Numbered from the stretch's first letter, positions 33,601 to 46,116 are shown. The stretch is DNA of 64,000 bases from Camellia lanceoleosa (GCA_025200525.1 CM045758.1:192112463-192176462), one strand, 5' to 3'. Translations and numbers: made by a program. Notes: a model not told the origin generated them from the sequence alone.

Positions 33601-33955
33601 GAATGTTTTTAATTTTTTTTTTTTTTTCTTTTCAACAAAAGAAAGGAGGAAGACGAAGGAGGGGGAGGGGAGGGGAGGGGGAGGAGGAAGAGGAGGGGGA
33701 GGAAGGACTGGAGGGGGCCTAAAAAATAAAGGAGGAGGACGCGATCGGCGGCGATCGGCGCAGGCGGCGCAGACGACGCGACCTCTCTCTCTCTCTCCCT
33801 CTCCCTCTCTTTCTCTCCCTTTCCCTCTGCAACTCAAAGTTGCAGAGGTCAACAATGGCGGAAAAAAAGAAAAAAAGAAAAAAAGAAAAAAACGGAATGC
33901 CCAAAACGACGTCGTTTTGGGCATTCAGGGCATTCAGGGGAAGAAATTTCGAGCC
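33600..33955. mobile_element. family B element, second copy, with palindrome and GA/CT core
   Basis: The right end reads CAAAACGACGTCGTTTTGGG, then GCATTCAGG twice, then GAAATTTCG, the same order as the ends of the element at 14886-15560. The left end (CGCCCCGAATGTTTTT) is degraded. The core is a GA-rich tract, CGATCGGCGGCGATCGGCGC, a CT tract, and a hairpin CCTCTGCAACT/AGTTGCAGAGG at 33822-33848. The long frames on both strands here are low-complexity artefacts. Confidence 0.5.
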
Positions 33956-35225
33956 ACAAATCTTTATTCTTTATTTTTTTTAATGAAAATAGATGTATAG
34001 ATAGGCTACTCTGCACATTTGTTAAGAAGCATTGTCTCTTAATACCCACATATATCTACTAAAACTAACACTGCACCTATATCAAGATTGAAGCTAATTA
34101 TCCAGCATATTTTGGACATTAAGAAATAAGTGTAACTCTAATAATCCGCTATGGAAGAGACTTGAGCTTTGACGTTGAATGAAATAGACAAATTCCTTAC
34201 CACTGAACTAATAGATTATTGGTTGCAAATTAGTAGGTTTATATTATGATTTTTATTTTTATGTTTTCTTTTCATTTAATCAAATAAATGTGGAATATTT
34301 GTTTACTTGCAGCAGCTGTCTTATATAACCTGTTACAGTTCCAAATTTGCAACTGTTTAGTACTTGCTATTATTATTATTTTAAATATCTTCAATAGTTG
34401 GAAAGTTTAGTGATTACCAAGTTTGGCCTTTGATGAAGGTCCAATGACATAATATGGGCTTTAATGCTTGAAAAATGTTCTCGAATAAATCATTTTTTTT
34501 GAAGAGGCCCAGACTGAAAAAAGCAAAAGCTGGTTCAATAATTTATGGGCTTGGGCCCAGAGTTGGAGTGAGGAGCTAGAGTCTAAAGATTGGTCAAACA
34601 GAAAGGGGTGTAAATGTGTAACATGTCATTTATGTTCTCCATTTTCTCTTCCTACTGAGGGCGGCCTAGGAAATAGAGGCCCATATTAAGGTTCCAAAAG
34701 GTGCTAACTCACTTACCCCTTATGGGCTGGAATTTGTCACAAGCCTCGTATTTCCGTGAAGCCCAAACTTAACCGCCTTATATCACCTCAAAAAAAACAA
34801 AAAAACAAAAAAAAAAATGCTCAAAATCTGCTCACTCTAAAAGTATGTAGTGAGAGAACCCACGCGTTCCCTCCACACGAACCCCTCATTATGCGTGTGT
34901 GGGAAGAAGGCTTTTTAGTTTTTTTGATTAAAATAATATTAAAAGATAAAATAAGTTAAAATAGTTAAAAAGATAAAATGTCACATCAAATTCATAATCA
35001 TTTTACTTTTTCTTTCATAAATATCACATTTAACTACAAAAAAATTCAATCATCTTTCCAAACACAAAATTTTTGACCTACTAAAATAGTCAAAAACTAA
35101 AATAGCCTACTAAAATAACTTCTTCCCAAACACCTACTATAGAAGCATAAGAGAAGGATAAACTCCTTCTGTATCTTATCTCTTTATCACTCTTTAAATT
35201 TATTTTTATGGATTTTAATTTAGAT
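33956..35225. other. intergenic spacer left of the large MULE
   Basis: 34900-35150 is AT-rich with TTAAAATAGTTAAAAAG-type motifs and a CCCAAACACCTACTA end, a probable MITE half. 34500-34760 is less AT-rich without an open frame. No gene recognised. Confidence 0.45.
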
Positions 35226-35234
35226 TCTTATTAA
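35226..35234. repeat. TSD of the large MULE, left copy
   Basis: TCTTATTAA, one mismatch to 61176-61184. Confidence 0.7.
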
Positions 35235-35345
35235 GGAAAAATTATTTATAAGTCCTATTAGGGAGACTTATACTATGTTAAGTCCTAAGAAATTTCTTAT
35301 TAAGTTTGAAGTCCTATTTAAATTAGAAAGTATTCCATTAAGTCC
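35235..35345 (+). repeat. left terminal inverted repeat of the large MULE
   Basis: Rich in AAGTCC motifs. Pairs with 61065-61175 in reverse with scattered mismatches and small gaps. Confidence 0.75.
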
Positions 35346-35870
35346 CATCTATTGTGTTTTAATTGAATTAGTTTACTATTATACCCTTGATACAGGTTGC
35401 AATGTGTTAACCGTTTTTTTTCTATATTGTTTGGTGCCGTGATATACGCTATGATCGCAGAGTCTGTTAGGTTTTCAATTGGTGAGTGTTGCTCTGGTTT
35501 GGTTGTTTCATTTTGCCGTTTTCGAGTCAGATTGTTTGAAGGAAGGAGATTAAGTTGTCTGCTTATTCAATTTGTAAGTGTTGATCTGTTTTTTTTCCGA
35601 ATGTTTTGTTTTCAATGTCCTCATATATCGTATGAATTTCGCAATCTGTCATAGCAATCCATTGATAGACTTTGTTATGGTAATCTTGCATCAACTTCCG
35701 TGGTAATGATATTGTGTTATACTGTTCACATACATGTCACATTTCGTTTCGTAATAGTATTTTACGATAGCTTATTAGATTAGAAATTGAGAATGTGAGA
35801 ATGTTCCTATGTTCTGTGAAATGGTGCAGCCTTACATTTGGCGCAATTCTGTAGATACGAAGGATGTTAT
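35346..35870. other. MULE subterminal / 5' region, non-coding
   Basis: Contains CACATTTCGTTTCG motifs also seen at about 42632 on the other side of the inserted copia, consistent with a continuous MULE leader region. No protein recognised. Confidence 0.5.
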
Positions 35871-36563
35871 TGTTGTTCAAATTGTGAAATTAAAGAAATA
35901 GATTTATCAAGAACATATGCTGATAATTACAACTAAATTTCAACAGAAATACACAAAACAATAAAATGGTAAAGAAACCAAACCGAAGCACGCAGTGGCA
36001 GCTTCCTTAAAAATGATTTAGCCTCACTGGAATCGGCGCTTGAGGAATCCCGGCGTCTGTCTCCCAGGATACAACGGTCAAAACCAGCTACGGCAGAAGC
36101 ACTCTCTGTCTAGCTTAGCGAACAAAAACAGTGGCAGTACTCTCTCACTGTAGAAATTTCTAGCAAACTGACTAAAGAATGGAAGAAACAATTTCTGTGT
36201 TTGAGACTTGACAGGAGGGTCTCAATTTATACATGTATAGGGGAGAGAGGAGAAGCCTCCAGCCTTTATGGCTAGTCACTAATGCACCATTAACCTTTGC
36301 AATAAAGGCAAGAGTTACAAACCCCATTAATGCACTATTAAAATCTACAATAAAGGCAGAAGTTACAAACCCCATTAACTCTTTCATGAAGCTAACTTCA
36401 TGGGGCAATTTCTCATTCAATTCTCAATGATTTTTTGCTATTCTATTTGTGGTGTAAAGATCTCATTGCAAAGTATCTAGACCCACTTGGACCCAACACA
36501 ATAGATGGTTGGGACCCATTTTAATATTTAATTAAAGTCACCAAAAAACCATTTCTTCCAACA
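35871..36563 (-). repeat. 3' LTR of the defective copia
   Basis: 693 bp. Nearly identical to 41657-42374 but lacks about 25 bp near position 35907 (GAAGAAATCAAAATTATATA region of the other copy). Confidence 0.88.
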
Positions 36564-36567
36564 ATCC

Positions 36568-36580
36568 CCCACATGAATAA
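36568..36580 (-). other. polypurine tract of the defective copia
   Basis: Plus-strand ATCCCCCACAT directly inside the left LTR, i.e. ATGTGGGGGAT on the coding strand before the 3' LTR. Confidence 0.7.
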
Positions 36581-37101
36581 AAATTGACCGAATGACTCAA
36601 TAAACGGACATTGTTCAACAATAATGACTCGGAGAGAGTTCAACGGACTAACCCCGACATCAGAGAATGTAGTTTTTGGCTTTGAACCTCTCCCAGTGAA
36701 AACCTATCGAGTTTACTGGCTGATCAGTGAATATGACATCTTGAACTGCTCTACCGTTTATGTAAACTGAGACAATAGATCTCACATGGGAATTACTCCT
36801 ACCACCATTCTGTTCTCACTGGTGTGCCCTGTATGGCCCTAGGCACTAGCATGGTTCAGCGAGTGGTTTCAAAGAATCTTGGCCTCCCAATTCTTCTAGA
36901 AGCGGCCCCACTTCACACTCACATAGGTGACTCTACTTAAGTATCCTGCTATACTCAGCTCAACAGCTTAACACACTAGAGTCATTAAAAGCTCAATTTA
37001 ACCTCTACACTTCCAGGTATCACTAATAGAAGGAATGGCTGGAGGTTTAACCTCCTCAGTGACATACCACCGTTACACGCAATTAGGTTGTCCCATTGAA
37101 C

Positions 37102-38640
37102 CTAGATCTTGGGATCTCCAGTCAACCAAGTTGAGTTTCCATTCCGGTAACTTCCAAAGGCCTCAACCCCATTCCTTTTAACGACGTTTCGACTAACACT
37201 CAATTTAACCCTTTGGTTAGCAGATCTGCAATGTTGTCCTTTAGACTTTACATAGTCTATAGAGACAACTCCATTCGAGAGTAGTTGTCGTATGAAATTA
37301 TGTCTACGACGGATATGTCTAGACTTTCCATTATACATATTACTTTGTGCCCTACCAATTGTAGATATCACAATGAATACAAATAGCTTGCACAGGTTTA
37401 GACCAACGTGGAATATCTTCAATGAAATGGCGAAGCCATTTAGCTTTTCCCGCTGCTTTATCCAAAGCAATAAACTCTGATTCCATCGTAGATCTAGATA
37501 TACACACTTGCTTGGAAGATTTTCAAGACACGACTGCCCCACAAAGAGTAAACACAAATCCACTAGTAGACTTTGAGTCTTTTATATCTAATATCCAATT
37601 CACGTCACTATAGCCTTCTAGCATCCCCGGATATCAAGTATAATGCAACCCATAATCCCGAGTGTAGCGTAAATACCTTAACACCCGCACAATGCCCTTC
37701 CAATGAGAAGCATCAGGATTACTTATGTATCTACTAAGCCTACTAACCGAGTAAGTTATATCCGGCCTAGTACAACTCATCAGATACATCAAACTGCTAA
37801 TGACCCTAGAATATTCTAACTGAGAGACATTCTCATCATTATTCTTGGTCAAGTGCAGACTGACGTCTACCGGTGTCGTAGACACACTTGTATTTGATTT
37901 ACCAAATTTCTCAAGTATCTTCTCAACATAGTGAGACTGAGAAAGTACAATTCCACTAAATGTTCTGGTAATCTTAATACCTAGAATAACATCTGCAAGG
38001 CCCATATCTTTTATGTCAAACTTAGAATTTAACAACTTCTTGGTAGTTTTGATCATTTTATCGTTACGACCTATAATGAGCATATCATCAACATATAGAC
38101 ACACAATGACATAACCTCTGTCAGTGTCTTTGACATAAACACACATGTCACATTTGTTGATTCTAAATCCATTTGACAACATTACGTTGTCAAACTTCTT
38201 ATGCTATTGTTTAGGCGCTTGCTTTAAACCATACAATGATTTGACAAGCTTACAGACTTTCTTACTTTGTCCTGGAGCTGAAAACCCATCGAGTTGCTCC
38301 ATGTAGATTTCTTCATTCAAATCTCCATTTAAAAAAGTTGTCTTTACATCCATCTGATGTATCTCTAGATTGCGCAAAGCTGCTAACGTAATCACCATGC
38401 GAATGGATGTTATCCTAGTAACAGGTGAGTACGTATCAAAATAATCCAGGCCTTCTCCTTACCTGTACCCTTTGATAACGAGCCTCGCCTTATACTTGTC
38501 AATTGACCCATTGGCCTTCATCTTTCTTTTAAAAATCCATTTTCAGCCTAAAAGCTTATAACCTAGAGGTAAATCTACCAACACCCAGGTGTGATTTTGT
38601 AAGTTGGAGTCAATCTTACTTTTGATCGCTTCTTTCCATC
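37102..38640 (-). pseudogene. copia reverse transcriptase and RNase H remnants
   Basis: 38398-38204 reads RNLEIHQMDVKTTFLNGDLN and CKLVKSLYGLKQAPKQ. 38182-37634 continues with [19 protein letters not shown] (catalytic YVDD), [40 protein letters not shown] and [20 protein letters not shown]. The RNase H end (37563-37102) has SRHIRRRHNFIRQLLSNGVV. Stops and frameshifts separate these pieces, so no active enzyme is made. Confidence 0.88.
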
Positions 38641-39292
38641 AAGGACTCTCAGGAGAAGTCATAGCTTCGTGGAAAGTTTGAGGTTCTCCCTCTAACATAT
38701 AAGTCAAGAAGTCCGGGCCAAAAGACTTTGTAGTCCTTGCCCTCTTACTCTTTCTTGGCTCATCTACATCTTCAGCTTGATCATCAACTTGATCACGCAA
38801 GTGATCATTTGTTTGATTAGCTATGTGATCATTGTCACCTTCAACCTCTTTCATGGAACTCTGAATCCCTTCTTGGAGACGACACGGAAATACATTTTCA
38901 AAGAAAGATGCATTTCTTGATTCCATGATAGTATTCTTGTGTATATCTGGAATAGCAGATTGAACCACAAGAAATCGATATGCATTGCTATATTGTACAC
39001 AACCGTTGAATACATTTAGGCTTATCCTAACCCTCTTGGGTTTAGGTATTCTCACCTTTTGTATGACACCCCCACATTTGTAAGAATTTAGAAGAAGGCT
39101 TAATGCCTTTCTATAACTCATACGGGATCTTGTCCACTTCCCTTCAACACAAGTTTCACACTTGTGTTTCGTCAGAACGACCTTGTCGGACTCAAAAACC
39201 ATGCGAAAGTCCGGAACATACGGGACTTCGTTCAAGAGGGGCTTCTCCCTCATTCCAGAAAATTTTCCATGCTCAATGACATTGGCATTCAC
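38639..39292 (-). pseudogene. copia integrase-RT linker remnant
   Basis: The frame ends in RKSKRARTTKSFGPDFLTYM and EGEPQTFHEAMTSPESP, the usual junction between integrase C-terminus and RT in copia polyproteins. CETCVEGKWTRSRMSY further upstream resembles a Gag-pre-integrase cysteine motif brought close by deletion. Apparently a deleted integrase. Confidence 0.6.
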
Positions 39293-39484
39293 TGAAGAGG
39301 TACTCCCTCATTTCTTTCTATTATTCTCCTCAATTCGAAGTCGGATAATTAAGTCTTCTTTGTAGAGTTTATACAAAGTCTTGTGTCACAATGATTATGA
39401 AACTCTCAAAATCATATCACAGTAAATACATTCCCAGAATGTCATCAATCGAATTAGGCACCCAAATATATTTGGTCCAACCTA

Positions 39485-39912
39485 TCACTCTGAAGCCAAT
39501 AGTCTTACTATTAGGAAACACAAATCCAGTGTTCAATAGTCTACTATTCAGAACTTTATAACAGGGCCAATAGTCTTATCACTAGAAATCACTAACTTCT
39601 CAGCATGTGGTCAGTAGATTTTCTACTACTAGGAATCACAATGTTTTAACCTGTGATCAGTAGTCACTTTACTACTAGGAATCACAACGTTCTGACATAG
39701 GATCAAATTACTAGGAATCATCATTTCTTGACATATGACCAGTAGCCTCTCCACTACTAGGAACCATCATGTCTTGACATGTGATCAGTAATCTGTTCAC
39801 TACTAGGAACCACAACCTCATAACTGTGTAGCCAGTGGTCTAACACCTCCTAGGAACTACCAGTTTTCTATCTCTGTGATTAGTGATCTTGTACTCACTA
39901 GGAGCCACCAAT
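39485..39912. repeat. minisatellite, about seven units of 55-60 bp, in defective copia
   Basis: Each unit contains ACTACTAGGAATCACAA-type and GACATGTGATCAGTAG-type segments (for example around 39600, 39660, 39715, 39760, 39810). Units are diverged. It occupies the part of the element where gag/integrase would be expected. Confidence 0.75.
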
Positions 39913-41656
39913 TTAAGAATATATTTGGAATTTAAAAATTCAAAAATATATTCACCCACCCTAACGGGTTGTCTCATCTTTGCTTTCAAACAAAGTCACA
40001 TAGCAATCATAAAATGCTATAAATAACACAAGGATACAATACTAATTGCCTCTGATCAATTCAGAAATGTTATCATGCAATCTTATGATTTCCTTTAATC
40101 CTACTTGATCTCTCAAGATCTTCCTTTAAGAATCTCGCGAGGCTAAGGTTGTCAGGTGGAACAACATTTCTTTTTGTCACATTTTGAAGCCATTTCTAAA
40201 ACATCACAACAGAATTTCACTTCTGTGATTCCAGAAATTAAACTTAACCCTTAGAAAATCCCTCAGATGGAAATTTAATTCAAAACTAGTTTCACCATTT
40301 AACCTAGAATCGAACATGGTCAGGAATGTTCCTAGGAAGACTGGAGGGGTCACATCGGTCCCACTTAAAACCCAGTTAACCTTTTGACAAAACATTCAAG
40401 AGCATATTGACTCCTAGTACATGGGAAACAACTTTAAAATTAAGATTTCCAGGGGATAAACCAAATTATAACAAACAAATTCCCAAGCAAATAAAATTTG
40501 CTACCAGAATTGCACCACTCATAAAAAGTTAACCGGTACTCTCGGAACTGAGCCCATGAAAGTTAACTGGTTACTCCCGGAACTGAGCCCATGATTTCTG
40601 AATAAAAATCAGAGATATTTTAGCTAATGCTAAAATTTGGTTTCTTTTTTCAAACCAAAACACTTTGGAAATAATCAGATTATAACCAAAGACTTTCTCC
40701 AAACTTGGTTTTCCAACACTTTGGGAATAAAATGATTAAACCCAAAGACTTCCTCAAACCCCAAAGGTTTGAAACCAAAGCCGTCTTAGTTGTCATTTCT
40801 GAACAAATAAGAACTACTCTTTAGCCAAGGCTAAACACTTTGGTTTCTATTACAAAAAACCAAACCAAATTCCAAACTTACAAGCAACTTAAAAATTGCT
40901 ACAACCAAATATATGCATAAAAAATGCTTCTACTAATACAAGCAAATAAAACTTGCTACTACAAATTGGTAAACAAACCAACTAAATCTCAAGCAAAAAA
41001 TTTCTTCAAATATAAAGAAAAAATAAACCAATCCAATTGAGGATTATAAGTAGTCCATAAAATTCCTTTCTACGCTTAGGTATGCCTACAAAGAAACTTA
41101 GTAGCAAACGACAACATAATATAAAGCAACTAATCTAAAGCAATTGTACATACAATCAAATATTATTTAACCTTCTAACAAATCATAGAATAGCAAAATA
41201 ACTAAGGAATTAAGATACTATACAAGTTACAAAACCTTATAACTTCTACATAAATTACAAAACTTACAACTCTAACTATTAAATTAAAAATTAATTGCCA
41301 TAAATTATATAAGAATTTAATTCACAATAACCATGTAAATAAATATAGGTAAGTTACACAAATTTTATAAATCTAAAAATTCATGCAAATCATAGTAGGG
41401 GAATGATGAATCATACGCATAAAATAAGATCATACTAATCTAATTAAGTATGCAAATTATTCTAAAGATTAAATCATGTAAGAAAACTAAAAGCTAGAAA
41501 CTAAATAACATGTCAAAACTTGAATAATTTACAATCATTGAAATAGTGAGCAATTTCGCAACAGTTCCTAGTAACATTATACAAAGCTAACCTAATTGTC
41601 TATATAAATCTATTCGATCAATTTCATAAAAAATATATATAAATCTGTTTTAAGCT
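39913..41656. other. non-coding interior of defective copia
   Basis: AT-rich with repeated ACCAAA / CAAACC motifs and a duplicated AAAGTTAACTGGTTACTCCC-type phrase at about 40526 and 40558. No gag or protease frame found. Confidence 0.5.
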
Positions 41657-42374
41657 TGTTGTTCAAATTGTGAAATTAAAGAAATAGATTTATGAAGAAA
41701 TCAAAATTATATACCAAGAACATATGCTGATAATTATAACTAAATTTCAACAGAAATACACAAAACAATAAAATGGTAAAGAAACCAAACTGAAGCTTGC
41801 ATGGTAGCAGTTTCCTTAAAACAAATTTTGCCGCCTCACGGGTTGAGTGCTTGAGGAATCTCGGCGTCTGTCTCCCAGGATACGACGGTCAAAATCAGCT
41901 ACGGCAGAAGCACTCTCTGTCTAGCTTAGCAAACAAAAACAGTGGCAGCACTCTCTTACTGTAGAAATTTCTAGCAAACTGACTAAAGAATGGAAGAAAC
42001 AATTTTTGTGTTTGAGACTTGACAGGAGGGTCTCAATTTATACATGTATAGGGGAGAGAGGAGAAGCCTCCAGCCTTTATGGCTAGTCACTAATGCACCA
42101 TTAACCTCTGCAATAAAGGCAAGAGTTACAAACCCCATTAATGCACTATTAAACTCTGCAATAAAGGCAGAAGTTACAAACCCTCTTAATTCTTTCATGA
42201 AGCTAACTTCATGGGGCAATTTCTCATTCAATTCTCAATGATTTTTGGCCATTCTATTTGTGGTGTAAAGATCTCATTGCAAAGTATCTAGACCCACTTA
42301 GACCCAACACAATAGATGGTTGGGACCCACTTTAATATTTAATTAAAGTCACCAAAAAATCATTTCTTCCAACA
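41657..42374 (-). repeat. 5' LTR of the defective copia
   Basis: 718 bp. The internal side (about 41640) shows no clear initiator-Met primer site, so the leader is altered or uses another primer. Confidence 0.85.
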
Positions 42375-42379
42375 GTTAT

Positions 42380-42880
42380 GTGGTGATGGTCTGTGTTACA
42401 TTCATTTGTATTTAGTTTGTGTTTTGCAGTTGTGCTAGTTTTTCAAAACATATATGTCACATTACGAATCGCAAAATTATTGGGCTTTATTTTTTTCTTT
42501 CTCAATGTCATATTTGCTTGTCTGTGGATACTATTGGAATGTATGTGAATGTAGTTCACATACACATGGAGAAGTACTTGGTTTTTATATTGTGTTGTCT
42601 GATTCTTGTATTTACTGTGGAAATATGTGTCACATTTCGTTTCGCAAAGTCTTTGGTTTCTATTTTTTACAATTGAATGTGACAATTGTATCGGTTGATG
42701 GAATTTATTGGAATGTATATTAATGTTAATCTAACTTCTCTTTGTATGTTATTTAATTTGGGTTGTCATTGTGCAGATATAAAATTGAATGTGTTGAATA
42801 TGGGTTAGGCGACGTTGTGATTGTTTTTTGTAGGATGTATGCCACGGTTAATGTTTCATTCATTTTGTTGTGCAGGATAT
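42380..42880 (+). other. MULE leader upstream of transposase
   Basis: Continues the MULE after the copia TSD. Several GTGTCACATTTCG motifs; TTGTTGTGCAG at about 42863-42873 could be the acceptor of a 5' leader intron. No separate gene. Confidence 0.4.
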
Positions 42881-42881
42881 G

Positions 42882-45348
42882 GACATCATGCTTTTTTGCA
42901 CCTTCGGTTCATCCACGGTTGCTGTCAGGGGTGTTAATGGATTGACATTAAAATGTTTGATACAAAATTTATGTGATAGGTGGGTGGATGTGACACCATC
43001 ATCGATTTCAATATTTTACAAATTACTGCGTCACGAGAAACAAGTGATGTTGTGTAATGATGTGGACATGGAAAACATGTTTTCCATTGCAAGGTCCATT
43101 GGCGTTACCCATATCAACGTTGTGATTAACTCGCAAAATGAGGTGGATGATTTGAATCGAGGTACTCAATTCAGTGGGACTATGTCTGCAAATCATCTGG
43201 ATCCTGACAGTGAACCATTTACAGGTTCCCAATCTAGTGTAGATTTGTTGGCCAATTATTGCCATCATAGTGAGAAAATGTTGATGATAGTTGATTGGCC
43301 ACATGGCATTAGTCATGTCGGCCAATGTTTCGAAGGGGGTGTTGCTGTTTTCCATTTGGTTTTGTCCAAATATGCTATTGAGTGTGGGTTTGACTTCAAA
43401 TTTGTTAAAAATGACTTAGTTCGGGTTACGACAGTGTGCACATTGCAAGAGCAAAAAGGTTGTTTATGGTTGGTACATGGAAGGGTTTAAACATGCAATG
43501 GTTATTTTTACTTGAAGAGGTTGAACAACTTGCATAGTTGTGGTGCTGTTGTTTGCACTGGAAAGAATAACAGGCTTAACTCTGAATTGGTTTGCAATGT
43601 TATCGGTAATCGGTTACGTGATAAGCCGCATACACATCCTACTGACATCGTGTTTGAGCTAAAAAATGAGTACGGCCTTAATGTTAGTTACCATGTAGCA
43701 TGGTTAGGTGTGGAGAAGGCAAGAGGCGAAGTGTATGGTGACTACCATGCTTCATTTGATCAACTTAGGTGGTACGCGGATGCGGTTATGCATTACAACC
43801 CTGAGAGTTATGTCAACTTGGATTTTGAGCAGTCTACCGGTCGATTTAAGCGATTCTTCATTTCATTCAAAGCTTGCATTGACGGATTCAACCATATCTG
43901 CCCATTATTGTTTCTTGATGGCACTTTTTTAAAAAGGAGATTTAAAGGCAATTTGCTTGCAGCGACGGGGAAGGATGGCAACAAAGGTATGTCTCTTACG
44001 ATGATTACTTTATACTTCCATATCGTAACGCATTACATTGTGGCTAACCTTTTTTTTTTAAAGTCCACTACAGTTGTGGGTGATCCCCAATTGCAAGATT
44101 GTTTCCAATTTAATGTTATTTTACTAACATTGTGTGTGGTGCGATTCAAATTGTGAACAATTGTTAATGTGGATGTAAACTTTGTTAAAAATATTTCATC
44201 TAAGGTAAACCTGTTGAATCTGCCAGGTTTATTCCCATTAGCTTTTGCTATTGTTGACCCTGAAACAACTGCAAATTGGACTTGGTTTTTACAACAACTG
44301 ACAAAGGTTGTTAGTAGTGCTCGCACATTAATTATTGTATCGGACCGTAATATTGGGCTGCTTGAATCCTTGCCTGCTGTATTCCCATCTACACACCATG
44401 CGTACTACTTACAACATCTCCAAGCAAATTTGAGGGACAAATTACGATGGGTTGACAACTGTGTACGTTTTGGTTTAATGGCGAAGTTGCGTGAATGTGC
44501 GTATGCTCCAACCGAGGCTTCGTTTCAGCAGCATTGGAAGAAGCTAAAAGGAACAGGACGATTTGGAATAAATAATTTCTTGGAAGATATGCCACCGAAG
44601 CATTGGGCCAATGCATATTTCAGGTTCGTACGAGACTTATATGTGCTAACATTGCAAGTACCCAATATGTGATAGTATTTTCATTATGTTTTCATAATGT
44701 GAACAGGGGCAAACAGTATGGGGAGATGACCTCGAACGTTGCAGAATCGTTTAATAAATGGATACTTGATGCCCGTAATTATCCAATCACAAGGTTGGTT
44801 GATACAATCAGAAATCAAATAATGACTATGAGGGCTGAGCGTAAAGTTTTGGCTATTAATTGGAATGGGTTACTTTGTCCGAAAATGGAAAGCCGTGTTA
44901 GGGAGGCGTACTCCACTGGTTGCACATAGATTGTTAGCCAGTCAAATGAAGACATATATGAGGTCCATTCATTTCCGACGATGTTGGTAGACGTTGGCAA
45001 GCGTTCATGTTCTTGCTTCTAGTGGCAATTGAACGGATTCTCATGTGCACATGCGGTGGTTGCAATACAGAGTAGTGGAAGGGATTTCAGTACATTTGTT
45101 GAACAATTTTTCACTGTTGATCAGTATAAAGCCGCTTATTCTGGATACATTCAGCCAATACCAACAGTTGACAAACCCTCCTTCTCGGAAGACGACTTCA
45201 TCATATATCCACCGGCACTTAAACGTCCTCCAGGGCGACCCAAGAAAAATCGAATACCATCTCGGGGAGAGAAACTAAGTTAGATTAGGTGCGGTCGATG
45301 TGGGCGCATGGACAGCCACAATCGAAAGACATGTAAAGAACCAATTTA
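42882..45348 (+). pseudogene. MULE transposase (MURA/MuDR type), three introns or fewer, with in-frame stops
   Basis: Exons join in one reading direction: N-terminal domain (DIMLFCTFGSSTVAVRGVNG), a MuDR-type DNA-binding segment (DFKFVKNDLVRVTTVC), the MULE catalytic domain with FLDGTFLKRRFKGNLLAATG, FPLAFAIVDPETTANWTWFL and SDRNIGLLESLPAVFPSTHH, then a SWIM-type zinc finger (CSC ... CAHA), an AT-hook-like KRPPGRPKKNR, and a C-terminal zinc knuckle (CGRCGRMDSHNRKTC). Introns with GT..AG borders are inferred at 43987-44226 and 44624-44706, because the family sequence continues across them. In-frame stops occur at 43488-43490 (TAA), 44927-44929 (TAG) and 45018-45020 (TAG, inside the SWIM finger). 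It would cut and join MULE ends in the nucleus, but is dead. Confidence 0.85.
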
Positions 45349-45419
45349 GTAATAGGCATTTAGCATTCACTTTTGTAATCTGTTTTGAACAACAACATCA
45401 TATTATTGTAGTAGCATGT

Positions 45420-46099
45420 TGTTAGGGAAAATCGATGTGATTCCCCACAAGTAAATCAATCAATGGGAATAAAAACTAATGTGGAAAAATTAAATCAGAA
45501 GCAACACAAGAATTTTTACGTGGTTCCCTCAATGTGAGGTACGTGCATAGGATCGAAATCCGATTCCACTATCAACCAAATAAGTTCCAAACGATTACAA
45601 ACGAGACACTAATGGTCTCACAAAATTACCCTTAGGTGAATTCCAAATAATCAAAATAAACAAGAGGAAAGACCTCACCAAATAGATGAACCAAAATCTT
45701 CAGAACCAGAGTTGTAGAAGATACAAAATAACGAACCAAATCAACACCGAAAACCAAACCAACCGCTTCAAAGCAGAGTAGCAAAACCAAAACACCAATT
45801 TTTTTTCAATTGACCAAGTCAAATCCAAAGCACCAATCTATACCAATTGAAAACCCACCAAGGCACTGTTGCCGAAAAAAAAGTGTTGCTGCCGCTCTTC
45901 TTGCTTGGGAAAAACAACGCACATAATATATTGAATCTAGGGTTTTTTTTATCAAACCTTAGTTGTTTCCAAATTAGATTGGGTCTCCTCAAATTAAATA
46001 TAATATATAAAAATATATTATAATTAATACTAAACTAAATTAAACTCTTTTTCCAAAATCAATTGAGTCCCACACTCCAATAAGGAGGTATACCCAACA
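45420..46099 (-). repeat. 3' LTR of the Tnt1-like copia
   Basis: Begins TGTTAGGGAAAATCGATGTG and ends GGAGGTATACCCAACA on the plus strand. Same length as the other LTR. Confidence 0.92.
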
Positions 46100-46102
46100 A
46101 TT

Positions 46103-46116
46103 CTCCCCCTACCGAC
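46103..46116 (-). other. polypurine tract of the Tnt1-like copia
   Basis: GTAGGGGGAGAAT on the minus strand directly before the 3' LTR. Confidence 0.75.

Larger units (their letters stand above)
35871..42374 (-). mobile_element. defective Ty1/copia retrotransposon nested in MULE
   Basis: LTRs at 35871-36563 and 41657-42374 in direct orientation, with perfect TSD GTTAT (35866-35870, 42375-42379). On the minus strand the LTR starts TGTTGGAAGAAATG and ends TTTGAACAACA. A polypurine tract ATGTGGGGGAT lies next to the left LTR, showing minus orientation. RT and RNase H remnants lie at 37.1-38.6 kb and part of the region between integrase and RT at 38.6-39.3 kb. Nothing resembling gag, protease or the integrase core is seen in 39.3-41.65 kb, which instead contains a tandem repeat and AT-rich sequence. 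Confidence 0.88.

Noticed and set aside
33500..34000. 166-residue frame with Gly/Arg-rich centre, and its opposite-strand partner
   Set aside because: The composition comes from GA/CT tracts in the family B element; no domain is seen.
37102..39292. Copia fragments considered as a host gene with introns
   Set aside because: RT motifs, LTRs, polypurine tract and TSD identify a retrotransposon.
36172..42241. 82-residue frames repeated at 36172-36420 and 41983-42231
   Set aside because: They are the same LTR sequence read in both LTR copies, not a gene.
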